From positions 95,237,157 to 95,301,156 of the forward strand of contig NC_080680.1 of the NCBI RefSeq assembly GCF_030445035.2: a stretch of DNA of 64,000 nucleotides, read 5' to 3'. The notes under the pieces are model-generated. The model had not been told where the DNA came from. It saw only the letters and a program-made list of their open reading frames with translations, and ran no database searches. The stretch's first letter is position 1, and every line of letters starts with the position of its first letter. Shown in pieces: positions 46,872 to 59,433 of this stretch. Both the position numbers and the translations under genes were made by a program. Source of the stretch: Dasypus novemcinctus (taxonomy: Eukaryota; Chordata; Mammalia; Cingulata; Dasypodidae).

Positions 46872-49800
46872 ATGGCTAACATAAATAATTCCTTGAAAGT
46901 AATAACACTGAATGTCAACGGATTAAACTCACCCCTCAAAAGATTCAGACTGACACATTGGATAAGGAAATATGACCCATCTATATGCTGTCTACAAGAG
47001 ACACATCTTAGACCCAGAGACTCATGGAGGCTGAAAGTGAATGGTTGGAAAACAATCTTACAAGCAAACAATAACCAAAACAAGGCAGGAGTAGCTATAT
47101 TAATATCAGACAAAATAGACTTTAAATGTGATATAATTGTGAGAGACAAAGAAGGATACTACATATTAGTGAAAGGGACAATCTGTCAAGAAGATCGAAC
47201 AATCATAAATATTTATGCTCCTAACAAGGACGCCTCTAAATACGTGAGGCAAACGTTGGAAAAACTAAGTGAAAGAATAGATGAATCTACAATTATAGTG
47301 GGGGATTTTAATACACCACTATCAACTCTGGACAGAACATCTCAAAAGAGAATCATTAAAGAAACAAAATATTTGAAGAGTATATTAGAGGAGCTGGATC
47401 TAATAGACATATACAGATCATTACACCCAAACACAGCAGGATATACATTTTTCTCAAGTGCACATGGACCATTCTCCAAGATAGACCATATGCTAGGCCA
47501 CAAAGAAAGGCTTAATGAATTCAGAAAGATCAAAATCACACAAAATAATATCTCTGACCACAGTGGAGTGAAGTTGGAAATTTGCAAGGGGCAGAGGCCC
47601 AGATTTCACACCATGATTTGGAAATTAAACAGCACACTCTTAGAAAAACAGTGGGTCAAAGAGGAAATCTCAAAAGAGATCAATGACTACCTTGAAACAA
47701 ATGATAATGATAACACAACGTACCAAAACTTATGGGATGGAGCAAAAGCAGTACTGAGAGGGAAATTTATAGCCATAAATTCATACATCAAAAAAGAAGA
47801 AAGAGCAAAAATTGAAGAACTAACTGCACATTTGAAGGAATTAGAAAAACAACAACAAAGTAACCCAACAGGAAGAAGAAGGAAGGAAATAACAAAGATA
47901 AGAGCAGAACTAAATGAAATAGAAAATAAGAAAGCACTTGAAAAGATAAACAAGAGCAAGAGCTGTTTTTTGAGAAGGTCAATAAAATTGACAAACTTTT
48001 AGCAAGACTAACAAAGAGAAAAAGAGAGAAGATGCAAATACACAAAATAAGAAATGAGAAAGGAGATATCACCACTGACCCCACAGAAGTAAAGACTATC
48101 ATAAGAGGATACTTTGAAAAACTATATTCCAACAAAAATGACAATTCAGAGGCAATGGACAAATTCCTAGAAACACATAAGCAGCCTATATTGGTGAAAG
48201 AAGAAATTGGTGATCTCAACAAACCAATCACAAGCAAAGAGATAGAATCAGTCATTAAAAACCTCCCAGCTAAGAAGAGCCCAGGGCCAGACGGCTTCAC
48301 AGGTGAATTCTACAAAACATTCCGGAAAGAACTAACACCAATCCTGCTGAAACTCTTCCAAAAAATCGAAACAGAAGGAACATTGCCTAACTCCTTCTAT
48401 GATGCCAACATTACCCTAGTACCAAAGCCAAAGAAAGACACCACAAGAAAGGAAAATTACAGACCAATTTCTCTAATGAACCTAGACGCAAAAATACTTA
48501 ACAAAATACTTGCTAATCATATTCAACAACACATTAAATGAATTGTACACCACAACCAAGTGGGATTCATTCCAGGTATGCAAGGATGGTTCAACATAAG
48601 AATATCAATCAATGTAATACACCATATAAACAGATTGAAGGAAAAAAATCACATGATTATATCTATAGATGCAGAAAAAGCATTGGACAAAATACAGCAC
48701 CCTTTCTTGATAAAAACACTCCAAAAGATTGGAATACAAGGAAATTTTTTGAACATGATAAAGAGTATATATGAAAAACCTACAGCCAACATTGTTTACA
48801 ATGGAGAAATCCTAAAATCCTTCCCTCTAAAATCAGGAACAAGACAAGGATGCCCGGTGTCTCCCCTTCTATTTAACATTGTCTTAGAAGTACTTGCTCG
48901 AGCACTGAGGCAAGAACCAGATATGAAAGGCATTCAAATTGGAAAGGAAGAAGTCAAAATTTCATTATTTGCAGATGACATGATCCTATACATAGAAAAC
49001 CCTGAGAGATCTACAACAAAACTTCTAGAACTCATAAATGAGTTTAGTAAAGTCACAGGTTATAAGATCAATGTGCAAAAATCAGTAGCATTTCTGTACA
49101 CCAATAATGAGCAAGATCAGGAGGAAATCAAGAAACAAATACCATTTACAATCGTAAATATAAAAATCAAATATTTATGAATAAATTTAACTAAAGATAT
49201 AAAAAACTTATACACTGAGAACTATACAAGACTGTTCAAGGAAATCAAAGAAGACCTAAATAAATGGAAGAATATTCCCTGTTCATGGATAGGAAGACTA
49301 AATATTATTAAGATGTCTATCCTATCAAAACTGATCTACACATTCAATGCAATCCCAACAAAAATCAACACAGGCTTCTTTAAGGAACTAGAAAAACTAA
49401 CTATGAAATTTATTTGGAAAGGAAAGAGGCCTTGAATAGCCAAAGACATATTGAAAAAGAAAAACAAAATTGGAGGAATCACACTACCTGACCTCAAAAT
49501 ATACTACAAAGCTACAGTATTGAAAACAGCATGGTATTGGCATAAGGAGAGACACACAGACAAATGGAATCGAATTGAAAGTTCTGATATAGAACCTCAT
49601 ATATATAGCCACATAATATTCGATAAAGCCACCAAATCCTCTCAACTGGGAGAAAATGTCCTATTCAACAAATGGTGCCTGGAGAACTGGATATCCATAT
49701 GTAGAAGAATGAAAGAGGATTACCATCTCACACCTTATACAAAGATCAACTCAAGATGGATCAAAGACGTAAATATAAGAGTCAAGACCATAACGATCTT

Positions 49801-50688
49801 GGAAAGCAGTGTAGGGAAACATCTACAGGACCTTGTAATAGGAAATGGCTTCATGAATATCACACCAAAAGCACGAGCAGCAAAAGAACAAATAGATCAA
49901 TGGGACTTCCTCAAAATTAAAGCCTTCTGCACCTCAAAGGAGTTTGTCAAGAAATTAAAAAGGGAACCCACACAATTGGAGAAAATACTTGGCAACCATA
50001 TATCTGATAAGAGACTTATAACTTGCATATATAAAGAACTCTTATATCTTGAAAATAAAAAGATAAACAACCCATTTAAAAAATGGGAAAAAGATTTAAA
50101 CAGACACTTCTCCAAAGAAGAAATACAAATGGCTAAAAAGCACATGAAAAATGCTCCAAATCTCTAGCTATCAGGGAAATGCAAATCAAAACTACAATGA
50201 GATACCATCTTACTCCCATAAGATTGGCAGCTATGAAAAAAACAGAAAAATACAAATGCTGGGGATTTTGTGAAGAAATGGAAACACTCATCCACTGCTG
50301 GTGGGAATGCAGAAGGATCCAACCTTTCTGGAGGACCGTTTGGTGGTTTCTAAAGAAACTAACCATAGATTTGCCATATGACCCAGTAATACCACTGCTG
50401 GGTATATACCCAGCAGAACTGAAAACAAGGACACAAACTGATATATGTACATCAGTGTTCATAGCAGCACTGTTCACTATCGCCAAAAGTTGGAATCAAC
50501 GCAAGTGCCCATCAACAGATGAGTGGATCAATAAAATGTGGTGTATACATACAATGGAATACTACTCAGCTTTAAGAAAAAATTCACTACAAACACACAT
50601 GATAACATGGATGAATCTTGAGAACGTTATGTTGAGTGAAGCAACCCAGGCATTGAAGGACAAATACTACATGACCTCAATGATATGA
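46872..50688 (+). pseudogene. L1 ORF2 (endonuclease-reverse transcriptase), five lesions
   Basis: ORF2p nicks target DNA and reverse-transcribes L1 RNA at the nick. It starts at ATG 46872. The endonuclease domain (46872 to about 47590) keeps its catalytic signature: LNVNGLNS, QETHL, GDFNTPLS and SDHSG. The RT domain (about 48030-49180) has '[12 protein letters not shown]', 'RPISLMN', '[15 protein letters not shown]' and the catalytic FADDMILY. The C-terminal cysteine segment has CX3C-X7-HX4C spacing (about 50260-50312). Breaks: a frameshift near 47970 (stop at 48002), TGA at 48539, TGA at 49178, TGA at 49434 and a frameshift near 50155. Two of the TGA codons sit where CGA is likely, fitting CpG decay. 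About 1272 codons in all. Confidence 0.95.
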
Positions 50689-53540
50689 AATCAGCAAGCT
50701 GCCTCAGAGAGCTAGAGACTGGAAGATAGGCTTACAGGAAATCGGGGGGTGGAGGAAGGATGTGAGCTGACATCTGCCAGGGTGGAATCTATGATGAGCT
50801 GGTGGTATGTATGAGCACAAAGAAGAGATTAAATTGGGGCAAGGGGTTGCCTTTGGGTTGGGCTTTGCGGGTTTGAGGGGGGCTGGGGATAGGCAGAGTG
50901 GTAATATTGCCCAAAAAATTAGGGGGAGGGAGGGGCAACATACGAACATAGGAGAATGTCAGGTGTTGGTTGAGGGTAAAATGCTGAGAAAACCGTATCA
51001 AAATATAATTAGGAGGGTTACCTGCTTAGGATGCTCGGAGGGGATGGTCTGATGCGGAACAGACTCCTGGGGAATGTCTGAATGCTCATTTTGCCAGGGT
51101 GGGTTGTACCATTGGGTAGAGACCCATGTAGTGTGAGTGAGGGTGGACCCACATCCTGGGGAGAACTAATGCCATCAAATAGAGGGAACTGTATCTCTCA
51201 AGAGAAAGGGTTGCTCCCAGGGCATTAGGGCAGTTGAGCAAGTCAGGCCATCAACACAGTTGCAAATATCTCTGGACGTGGCTCCTCGGGAAATGGAGAT
51301 TGGCTGTTGCTGTGGTCCCCAAGAGGAGGGGAAAAAGGATGTTGAATGGATGGAACCAAGTAAATGTGTGGGGAAGAGAGGAGTTTTGCGAGGGTACACA
51401 AGGATGGATATAAAACATGAAATATTATACCAAAAACATATAGGGGATGACAGACTAATAATGTAAGCCATAATGTAAAACATAGGATAACTAAAAAATT
51501 TCAAAAACTGTATAGACTAAAGTATGGAGCACAATGTAAGCACAGATGTCACCTTGTTTGAAAGCTATTGTCTTGGATTCTGTACATCAGTTTCAGTAAA
51601 TATGATATGAATAAGTTAAAAGATTATCGCTGTGGAAGGGAAAAGGTTTTATGGTGGATGTTTGGGAGTACTCTATATTGTATACATGAATTACTGTGAT
51701 CTAAGGCTCTTGTGAAGAGCAGCTCAATAATTAGGAAAAAAGAAAAGAAAAAGATAGGATGTAGAATTTTTTCAAATCAATATGTATTCTATATCTAACC
51801 TTTAAACCCATCGCTATATTCCATTTTACTAGTAAGGGAACCTGACATTATATTGGGCTTCACTTTTCAGGAAGTTTTGGATCACAGAGTGGTTCAACAA
51901 TGGCAATGGAGGAATGCTGGTATGGGATGTTATGGACAGGCAATGTACGGTTGACAGGGAGTTATACAGGGCATGTGTCCAGGGTGCATGGAAATGTTTG
52001 GATATACTCAAAGTGGAAACAATTAAAAACAACAGCTGGGGGGTACTGGGTTCCTGGCCAGGGGTGCTCTGTCATGGTCCCTAGGGGAGCAGCGGCAGTC
52101 CCCCAGGTGCAACGGTAAGAACGAGGAAGGAATGAGGGTCCAACAGTGAGCCCCTGATACTAATGACTATGCTTGTGAACCTATACACCTGAAATAAGAG
52201 CAAGGCATAGAGAAGCACTGTGCCTAAGAGTTCCCTCCTGACAGCCTCCATGTTACTCAAATGTGGCCAGTCTCGAAGCCAAACTCAGCATGTAAATGCA
52301 ATGCCTTCCCCCCAGCATGGGACATGACACCCAGGGATGAGCCTCTCTGGCACCAAGGGATCACTACCAAGTACCAGCTGATGATGCAACTAGAAAATGA
52401 CCTTCAATTAAAGGTTCAATGCAGAGCAACAGAATATCCCTGTCTACATATAATAACAGGAGTTAAAAATGCTGTTTGACCTAAATTAAGTGGGAAATGA
52501 AAAGGACAAATGAGTTTATATGGCTATGAATCTCTAAAAAAGAGTCTGGAGATTGTCAGAAGGATTGCCCTTATGCACACCTGAGCAGAGTCTCAGAGAC
52601 AGATAAAGTAGATTGAACCCCAGGTATTGGTCCTTTTGAGGGCTAAGGAGACCCACAGGTTCTATGGTCATGGCAGATGGGGTTCACTGCCATGTCAGTT
52701 GGCCCTTCTTTGGAGCTGGTGTTTCTGCATGATGGAGTTGGACTCAGATGGGACCTCTTTTCATAAGCCTTTCATGCTGCTTTACTGGAATTGTAGTTGG
52801 TGCTGGGGCTTAAGATATATCTAGGTGATTTCAATCTCTGGACTGACAATATGATAGCCAGGCCCTGACCTGAACAGACTTCAGCTCCTACACTCTGATT
52901 TACTGGACTTACTCCACTCAGCTAACATGGAGTTGAAGAATGTCAGCCACCACACCATGGAGCCTAGAGTGCCTACAACTGAAAGCAGGAGGATTGGATC
53001 CAGTATCCATGAGGAATCTAAGCCCCTTCTTGACATAGATGTGGAATGGACACAACCAAGCCAAGGTCCACAGGAAGGAGGAATACAGTAATGATCAGAG
53101 TGGACTTAATGATATTCTATTCATGAACTATTGTGGTTAATAATTGAGAAAATGTGGCATTGATGTGGAAAAAGTGGCCATGGTGGCTGCTGGGTGTGGG
53201 GAATGGGAGGAAGAGAAGAGATGTGGATGCATTTTCTGGACTTGGAGTTTTCCTGGGTGGTGCCCCAGGGACAATTGCCAGATGTTGTATGTCCTCCCAT
53301 GGCCCACTAGATGGAGTGTGGGAAAGTGTGGGCTATGGTGTGGAACATGGGACATGGGGTGCAGCAATGCTTGGAGATGTACTCACCAGACACAGTGGAT
53401 GTGACATGATGATGGGGGAGAGTGTTATTGTGGGGGGAGTGGTGGGGTGGGGGAAGTGGGGGCTAATGGGGACCTCATATTTTTTTAATGTAATATCTTT
53501 TAAAAAATGGATAAATTGAGTAAAATTTGAAAAAAAAAAA
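50689..53540 (+). other. L1 long 3' region with G-rich end and poly-A
   Basis: About 2.85 kb after the ORF2 stop with no lasting ORF (best about 120 aa, unrecognised). The order of blocks is the same at 1-2153, and its final ~1 kb or less recurs reversed at 11190, 15975, 16841 and 59820. A G-rich tract at 53432-53462 precedes the tail. No canonical AATAAA is obvious near the end. Confidence 0.8.
53432..53462 (+). other. G-rich tract in L1 3'UTR (possible G-quadruplex)
   Basis: G runs of 6, 4, 5 and 5 with short spacers, matching the tract at 2041-2069. Confidence 0.6.
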
Positions 53541-53551
53541 AAGAAGTTTGC

Positions 53552-55431
53552 CTGGTAACTTAGTATGTAGGATATATGGAATGTGTTTTTATTGTTAAGG
53601 AAACAGAAGATGATTTTGTCCTAAGATAAAATGATTGATTATTGGAAAAGAGAAGAGTGTGGGACAAAACTTGATGAATATTGAAAGTGTAGAAAGTTTG
53701 TGGAAGAGAAATTTTTATGATTAAAATTGAGTGAGATTTAATAAGTGTGTCTATAAAGTTTTAAAAGTTTAGTATTAAGTAGTATACTAATGCAAAGTTA
53801 AAAATTTTGTTCTTTCTCAGTTTCTCAGGTCAGTAGTCTCTTTTAGTAAAAGTTTCCTGAATAATCAATATACAAAGAAAGTCTGTTTTATCAAAATAGC
53901 TTCTTGTGCTTTAACCTCATTATTTCCTCAGTGTTTGAAGAAGAGTCTTATCTCTTTTAAAAGAACATAATGTTCTAGAAATCAAATCCTAAAAAGTAGC
54001 TTTTTATTTCAAACTAACTGCAAGAGATTTGTTCTTTTACCTTAAAAGAAAAATTAAAGTGATAGTTAAGTTCATTTAATATGTTATAAGTTGAATAAAA
54101 GGTCTTTGAAAGTGTTATAAAGTTAACAGTTTTAAAAAATTAATGAAAACTGTGGCTAAGAGTTGAGATCATTTATAAATGCATTTGTATTGTGAAGCAG
54201 CAGAGGAATAGTGACTGAGATTGTAATTGAGTGGATTTGGCCTGAAACTGTTGTTGTAAGTGTAAATTCTAAACTAACCTTTCCTTTGTTTATGATTGCT
54301 TCAAGCCTAACCTCACCCCTTGTCTTTGCTATAGTTATTTCATGATAGCTTCTGCTCCTACAGTCCAGAAAAAATGCTGGAACATCCCTGTCTCCTGTCC
54401 TGGTATTAGTAACCCTGCTTTCTCTCATGAATCCAAGTGTAAATGAAATTGCTGCCTGGTGGAATTCTTATCCCTTGGGTTTAAATGATCACTGGAGTTT
54501 TATTATCTCCAAGGACTGGGAAAAAAAAGAAGGAAATCTCCTGTCTTATCTATCAGTGTTCCTAAGAGTGGCAATTCATGAGAGAAACCAGTCTGTCTCC
54601 CTGAGACTTCGAATAATCTAAGTAAATATACATAAAATTAATCTTATTGCTTATCCAAAATTCTGCTAAATTCAAAGTAAAATATAAAGTTCTGAAACAA
54701 AAAAATGGTGCTAAAGCATTGAGAACATTTTAGTTGCAAACCATTAGTAAAAAAACAAAATTCTTGTGCAAAACTGCACAGCCATAGTGCAAATTTAAAA
54801 TGTTTCAGGAATCTTTAAAATGTTTTGCAGTCACACCTATTTCATTAAAAAATGGAAGTTTTAAGTAACTAAAGTTATGTTTTTGTGTCAAACTAGTCAT
54901 GTCTGCCTATTTGGTCAAATTGTTGAGGTTAAATATGCAGTTATATAAGTAATATATATTTCTAGAGCCCAAATTAAGCTAAACTGTATATAAAATAATG
55001 CAAATTATAAGTAATATCAATGAGTTGTGTTTCTGTGTCTAACTCTATTTGTGTCTGCCTGTTTGCTCGGTGTATGTCTTCATACATCAGGATGATAGCA
55101 TCAAATTAACAAGTGAGAATTCTTAAAAAAGCTCTATTCAAATTGTTAAAAATTAAATATGCACTTATATATGTAAATAAATATTCTTGGAGCCCAAATT
55201 AAACTGAGCAGGATGAAAAGAGTCTTATAAGTGTATAATTATAAGAACTATGAAAAAAGAGCCTTCTCTCTGCAAGAGTTTTAAGGGCAGGACTAGGTGT
55301 GGCATATTGAACCTATCTACTAGGCTGGAGAATTAGAAATCAGTTTGCCCTGTAATTTCCCAGTTTAAACCTTTTGACAGTCATAAAATAAGAGTAATTA
55401 ATAGTTCTGTTAACAAATTTCAGTAAGTAAA
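53552..55431 (+). other. ERV A AT-rich noncoding interior, middle part
   Basis: Up to about 53775 it continues the block shared with ERV B (63040-63275). 54290-54620 holds splice-acceptor-like 'ctttgctatag' and a 64-aa frame (54427-54621), possibly an env surface-protein remnant, but I cannot confirm that. 54880-55210 contains two related units ('gcccaaattaagctaaact' and 'gcccaaattaaactgagc', about 220 bases apart). No gag or pol is seen. Confidence 0.55.
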
Positions 55432-55844
55432 TGTTGGAGATTTAGACCCAAAGGGTATCGGGAATGAAAGAAAGAGAAAAGTGGGGGGGGGGGGGGAGGA
55501 AACAAACAAAAGAACTAACAAGCTGGGATCAGGGGGTCTGCGAGTAATGACTCCTCAAACAACTTTATTTTGTACATGTGGCATTATATATACTCAAACT
55601 ATAAAGATAACAAGCAGTGTAATGACACATTAACAAGACTCATAAATTAAAAATCTTATCTAAAAGTACAAAAATTCAGTATTCCTTTCAAATTACAAAG
55701 TATGTTTACTTGTATTTCTCCCTGCTCTGTACAGCTCTATCCTGTTAACTTGAAAGACTTAATTGCTGCATTCCTATGTTAAAAGCATAGCCATAAAAAT
55801 AGCATGTCTCCCTTTCTGAGACCACTATGCCTCAGTTTCCAACA
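55432..55844 (-). mobile_element. Solo LTR, antisense, inserted in ERV A
   Basis: Starts TGTTGGAGA, ends TTTCCAACA (ends are inverted, TGTTGG/CCAACA). It is flanked by the 6-base duplication AGTAAA (55426-55431 and 55845-55850). Reversed AATAAA lies in 'acaactttattttgt'. It has a run of 14 G at 55483-55496. It is the same family as 37956-38460. A 6-base duplication fits class II (betaretrovirus-like) ERVs. Confidence 0.9.
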
Positions 55845-55850
55845 AGTAAA

Positions 55851-58329
55851 AAAGTCCATAAAAACTATGGAAAAATCTTTCCAGGATTATGATTAAACAA
55901 ATTAAGTAATTGTATAATGTGTTTTAAAACCTGGTAGTCTGTATGCTTTTGAAAATTATTCATTTTCATAACCTAAATAAAAAAAGAAGTTTTAGCTTCC
56001 TGTAAAGAAAAAAAAACATTCCTTGCATAAACTATAGTAGTTTCAATTTTGTTTAGCTTGGGTTTAATCTCCCTCAGTTTATGAAGTGCCCATTAAATAA
56101 ATTGACATTGTATGTACAGGGTCTTTTGAATAATATAAATTATAAGTTTACATTGATAAAATTATGCTAAAGAAAAAAGATTGTGGATGTGCTCTCTTAA
56201 ATAAAGTAAATTTCTTTGGTTAGTAATTGTAATGTAATAAGTTTATTAAAACATAAAGTAACTGGTCAGTGTGGCTATAGTCAATTATAAAAAGTTTGTA
56301 GAGCATCTTCTGGGCTAAAAACGTTTAAATAGTTCTAGTTCTAAAAGTCATTGTTAACTAAATACTTGAATTAATATTAGTTGCAAAAAATAACTTTGTG
56401 GTAATAAAACCTGTCTGAAGGCCACCGCAAGATGCATATTTAAATAGATAGTAATAAAAAATTATCTTGATTCTATTGATAATCTTCTGTTTTCATTTTA
56501 ACAATGAAAAATAGTTTTTTCCCTCTATTACTAAAGTAAAAATACCTATTATCTTCATGGTAAAATTGTATAAGTGAACAGTCATTTTATATATGATGTG
56601 TGGCATTAAATTGTTTAAAATATATATAAAAACAAGGAATAAACTTTACCATTGTCAAACTCTCTTGTGCATTCAAACCAGGCCTTGAATACATTACAGG
56701 TTGCCTCTCCATGTGATTTATTGGCTAAGCTGGTCACTGACCCCTCAATTAAAAATGTTTGCTATGTCAGCCTCTGGTTCTGCTCCTGAAGTTGATGGAA
56801 ACTATGTTGCAGTTTCAAGCTCCTGCAGCAGCCAATGATGACTCAGTACAGCCAAGTGTACAATGGATATCACCTCCAGACTGGCACTGTTCCATAGTGC
56901 CGGAGAGCACTATGCACCAGGCTAGTAGAATACTAGAAACTCTCTCTAAAATCAACGATGCTGTAACTTGCTCACTGTGTGAAAAACATGCTAAGTGGAG
57001 CCATAAAACCAAGATGCTGTAAGTAAAACTTAAACACAATTGGCATTATGGCCTGCTCCTATGGAGAGATAACATGTAAAGTATTACAAACCTGAAACTT
57101 AAAACTATTAATTGCAACTCTGAATCTGTATGCATTAAATAATACATTAGTTAATATTATATGCTCTACTTTTATCCTGTACTAAATATATGCCTAATAA
57201 TTATAGTGTTATCTTTTCTATTTTAGATCAAGTGCAAAAGTATATTAGACATGTTAAATTTCCAGTAAATTCATTTTCTAAACAGTTAATAAACATGTCT
57301 ATGAAATAGAATGGCAGTCTCAGCCAGTCTCAGTCAACTTACTATTCTATTGTACTCTACTCTGTAGCAAAAATGAAGCTTGCTTGCTAATAATAAGTCA
57401 CCTATTAAACAGTCAAGATTGTCAGAAATTGTACAATTAAAACTAAAATATAGAAAAACTTTATTCTGTAGCTCTGATCACCCCCACAGCTAAAATCTAA
57501 GAAAATTAACTAATCCTGAATAAAACCAATTGCCCAAAGGGTGCCATTTCACCAGGACCATCTGACAGAGCACATGAGTGCCAATCATTAAACAGCTTAA
57601 AATGTGTCTTCAAACAAAACTAAGTATCTATTGCAATTTCTCTCTGAAAATAGATGACTTGGGACTATATATATATATACCAGCTTTTAAAAAGGGGTGC
57701 CATCTTTATAGGCACCTAACCTTGTCTACCTCTGTAATCCAATGTCCTCTTTTAAAACCAGGCATTCCAAAATTTTAATTGTTTGTTTCTTTCAGAATGA
57801 ATATCTTATTAACCATATAAAAACTTCATCCAGCTTCATACAGAATGCCAGATCCATCTTCCTCCAGTTAAATAAGAGTTTAACACCTTGCTAAGCAATG
57901 ACTGCAGCCCATGGCCAGCAAGAAGCAGTTACAGAAAGGAGATCATCTCCCTTCAGCATCCCTTTAAGATTAAAGGTGTAGACTCTTTAAAAGTAGAACA
58001 AAGTTAATGGATGGATCTGGAGCCTGACTGGAGATCTGTTTGAGTGCCAGTGGCCCTGGGATGGCTGCAGGGTGGTCCCCACCCTGGGATTCTGCTGTCC
58101 AGAATAAAAACTTCTAAACTTCTGCTAACTCCTGTAAACACTGTGCAACTATAAACCGGACAAATTTGGACAAATTCTGGATGTTGGTTGCCCCTCCAGG
58201 AACTTAGTTTGCCTGCATCTCGAGTCTAACTCCTTATATATATCCCCAACTCCAATAACTTCTGTGTCCTAATAAATATAATCCCCCAGGTTTATTGCTA
58301 TCTAGGGTTTAAGGGCAGGGAGCTCTTCA
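55851..58329 (+). other. ERV A interior, AT-rich, few coding traces
   Basis: Mostly AT-rich with stops in all frames. An 87-aa frame at 56759-57022 ('TCSLCEKHAKW') and scattered frames near 57900-58250 could be decayed env surface-unit sequence given their place upstream of the TM remnant, but no diagnostic motif is visible. Confidence 0.45.
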
Positions 58330-58915
58330 ACTTGCTAAAAGTACCAAAACCAGGTCATCAAATATATGAGGGTCCCTTTCTTGTTCCGCTGCTAGTAAGT
58401 CTAAGAGTAACAGGCTCTGTCACAATAGGATCAGCAGCCCTAGTGAAAGGAAACAATGACTTAAACACCCTGTCCTCCTTTGTTACCCAGGACATAAAAA
58501 ACTTTGAATATCAAATAGGCCATCTGGAACAAGCCTTAGACTCCCTTGATGAAGTAGTTCTCCAGAATAGGTGAGGATTAGATTTACTGTTCCTCTGGCA
58601 GGGAGGCCTGTGTGTAGTCCTAAGTGAAACCTGCTGTTTTTATACTAACCACTCAGGAGTTATAAAAGAAAGCCTAGCCTTAGTTCACAAGTGATTGGAA
58701 GAGTGAGACAAAGCCCAGGAAATGCCTGCCAACTGTATCATGGCCTTTTTAACTGGTCCCCTTGGTTCACAATCCTCATCACTGCTTTAGCAGGGCCCCT
58801 GTTTATCCTCCTTGTACAGCTTACCTGCAGCCCGTATATAATCGGTAATTTAAAGAAATTAGTACAAAAAAAATTCCAAACTCTTAAACTTATGATTTTA
58901 AATGCCCCCTACTAG
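58330..58915 (+). pseudogene. ERV A env transmembrane-subunit remnant, broken
   Basis: This is the membrane-anchored half of a gammaretrovirus-type envelope protein, here a fossil. In order it shows a hydrophobic fusion-peptide-like stretch (about 58370-58450), a heptad helix ending in LQNR at about 58571, and an immunosuppressive-type segment. A CX6CC motif (58611-58637), diagnostic for gamma-type TM, follows, and then a membrane helix (about 58765-58840) with a short tail to the stop at 58913. Breaks: TGA right after LQNR (58572), further stops near 58692-58706, and a frameshift before the membrane helix. No intact protein is possible. Confidence 0.85.
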
Positions 58916-58958
58916 TTAGTGCCTACCCACAAAGAAATTCAAAGATTTGAATTACCAT

Positions 58959-58974
58959 AAAGGAAAGGGAGAAA
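58959..58974 (+). other. ERV A polypurine tract
   Basis: AAAGGAAAGGGAGAAA directly precedes the 3' LTR, the expected plus-strand primer site. Confidence 0.9.
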
Positions 58975-59433
58975 TGTAAGGGTAAGGCCACATTAGGAAA
59001 ATAGGAATAGAACTACTTTAGGAAATAGGAATTACAAGCGCCTTCAGATAAATAAGTAACTTAGGGCTGCCTCCAAGAAGAGTGTAAATAAATAACTTAT
59101 GGTTGTCTCCAAGGAGAGTGCCAATAAATAACTTAGGGCTGTCCCCAAGAAAAGGGCCAATAAATAACATGGGGATGCTCACAAGAAGGGGCTATTGAAA
59201 AAAGAAAAAAATAGATACATTATCTTCAGCTAACTGCAGTGTTCTGCTTCTGTCCCTGCTTGCTTGCTTGCAAATGCCCCCCTTCCTAAAAGGCTATAAA
59301 ACCACCCCTTCACTGAGACTCGGGGCTGCTCTCTCCTCTGCATAGGATGAGGCAGTCACTGCATGGCTAATAAAGCTCTCAATTGGAACTTTATTCAAAG
59401 TCTGAGTCTGGTCAATATTGCTGGTCTATAACA
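58975..59433 (+). repeat. ERV A 3' LTR
   Basis: 459 bases, same ends, U3 repeats, TATA box (59295-59301) and AATAAA (59369-59374) as the 5' LTR. Differences are scattered substitutions and a small indel, as expected after independent decay. Confidence 0.95.

Larger units (their letters stand above)
43829..53540 (+). mobile_element. Full-length L1, 9.7 kb, inserted in ERV A, inactive
   Basis: Complete from the 5' start (TGGAGGGTGGGGCAAGATGG) to the poly-A (53530-53542). It is flanked by the 11-base duplication AAGAAGTTTGC at 43818-43828 and 53541-53551. The layout is a 5'UTR of about 2.0 kb with tandem monomer-like units, ORF1 (45843-46808), a 63-base spacer, ORF2 (46872-50688) and a 3' region of about 2.85 kb. 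Both ORFs are broken, so it cannot move by itself. It is longer than the 6-7 kb typical of human or mouse L1, mainly because of the 3' region, which is also seen at 1-2153. Confidence 0.95.
41731..59433 (+). mobile_element. ERV A: class I (gammaretrovirus-like) provirus, decayed and interrupted
   Basis: A proviral shell is complete: a 5' LTR (41731-42186), a tRNA-Thr-type primer site, a leader, an env TM remnant, a polypurine tract and a 3' LTR (58975-59433). Both LTRs start TGTAAGG and end ATAACA. The flanking bases CTTG (41727-41730) and CCTG (59434-59437) fit a 4-base target duplication with one change, and the split L1 ORF1 confirms the site. I see no gag or pol coding remnant. The interior is mostly AT-rich noncoding DNA plus later insertions (SINE, L1, solo LTR). 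Without them it would be about 7 kb. The LTRs show 6 substitutions in their first ~75 bases, so it is not recent. It has no functional genes. Confidence 0.9.

Noticed and set aside
47342-48300. Minus-strand ORFs of 81-170 aa opposite L1 ORF2
   Set aside because: Antisense shadows of ORF2, hydrophobic because of the A-rich sense strand.
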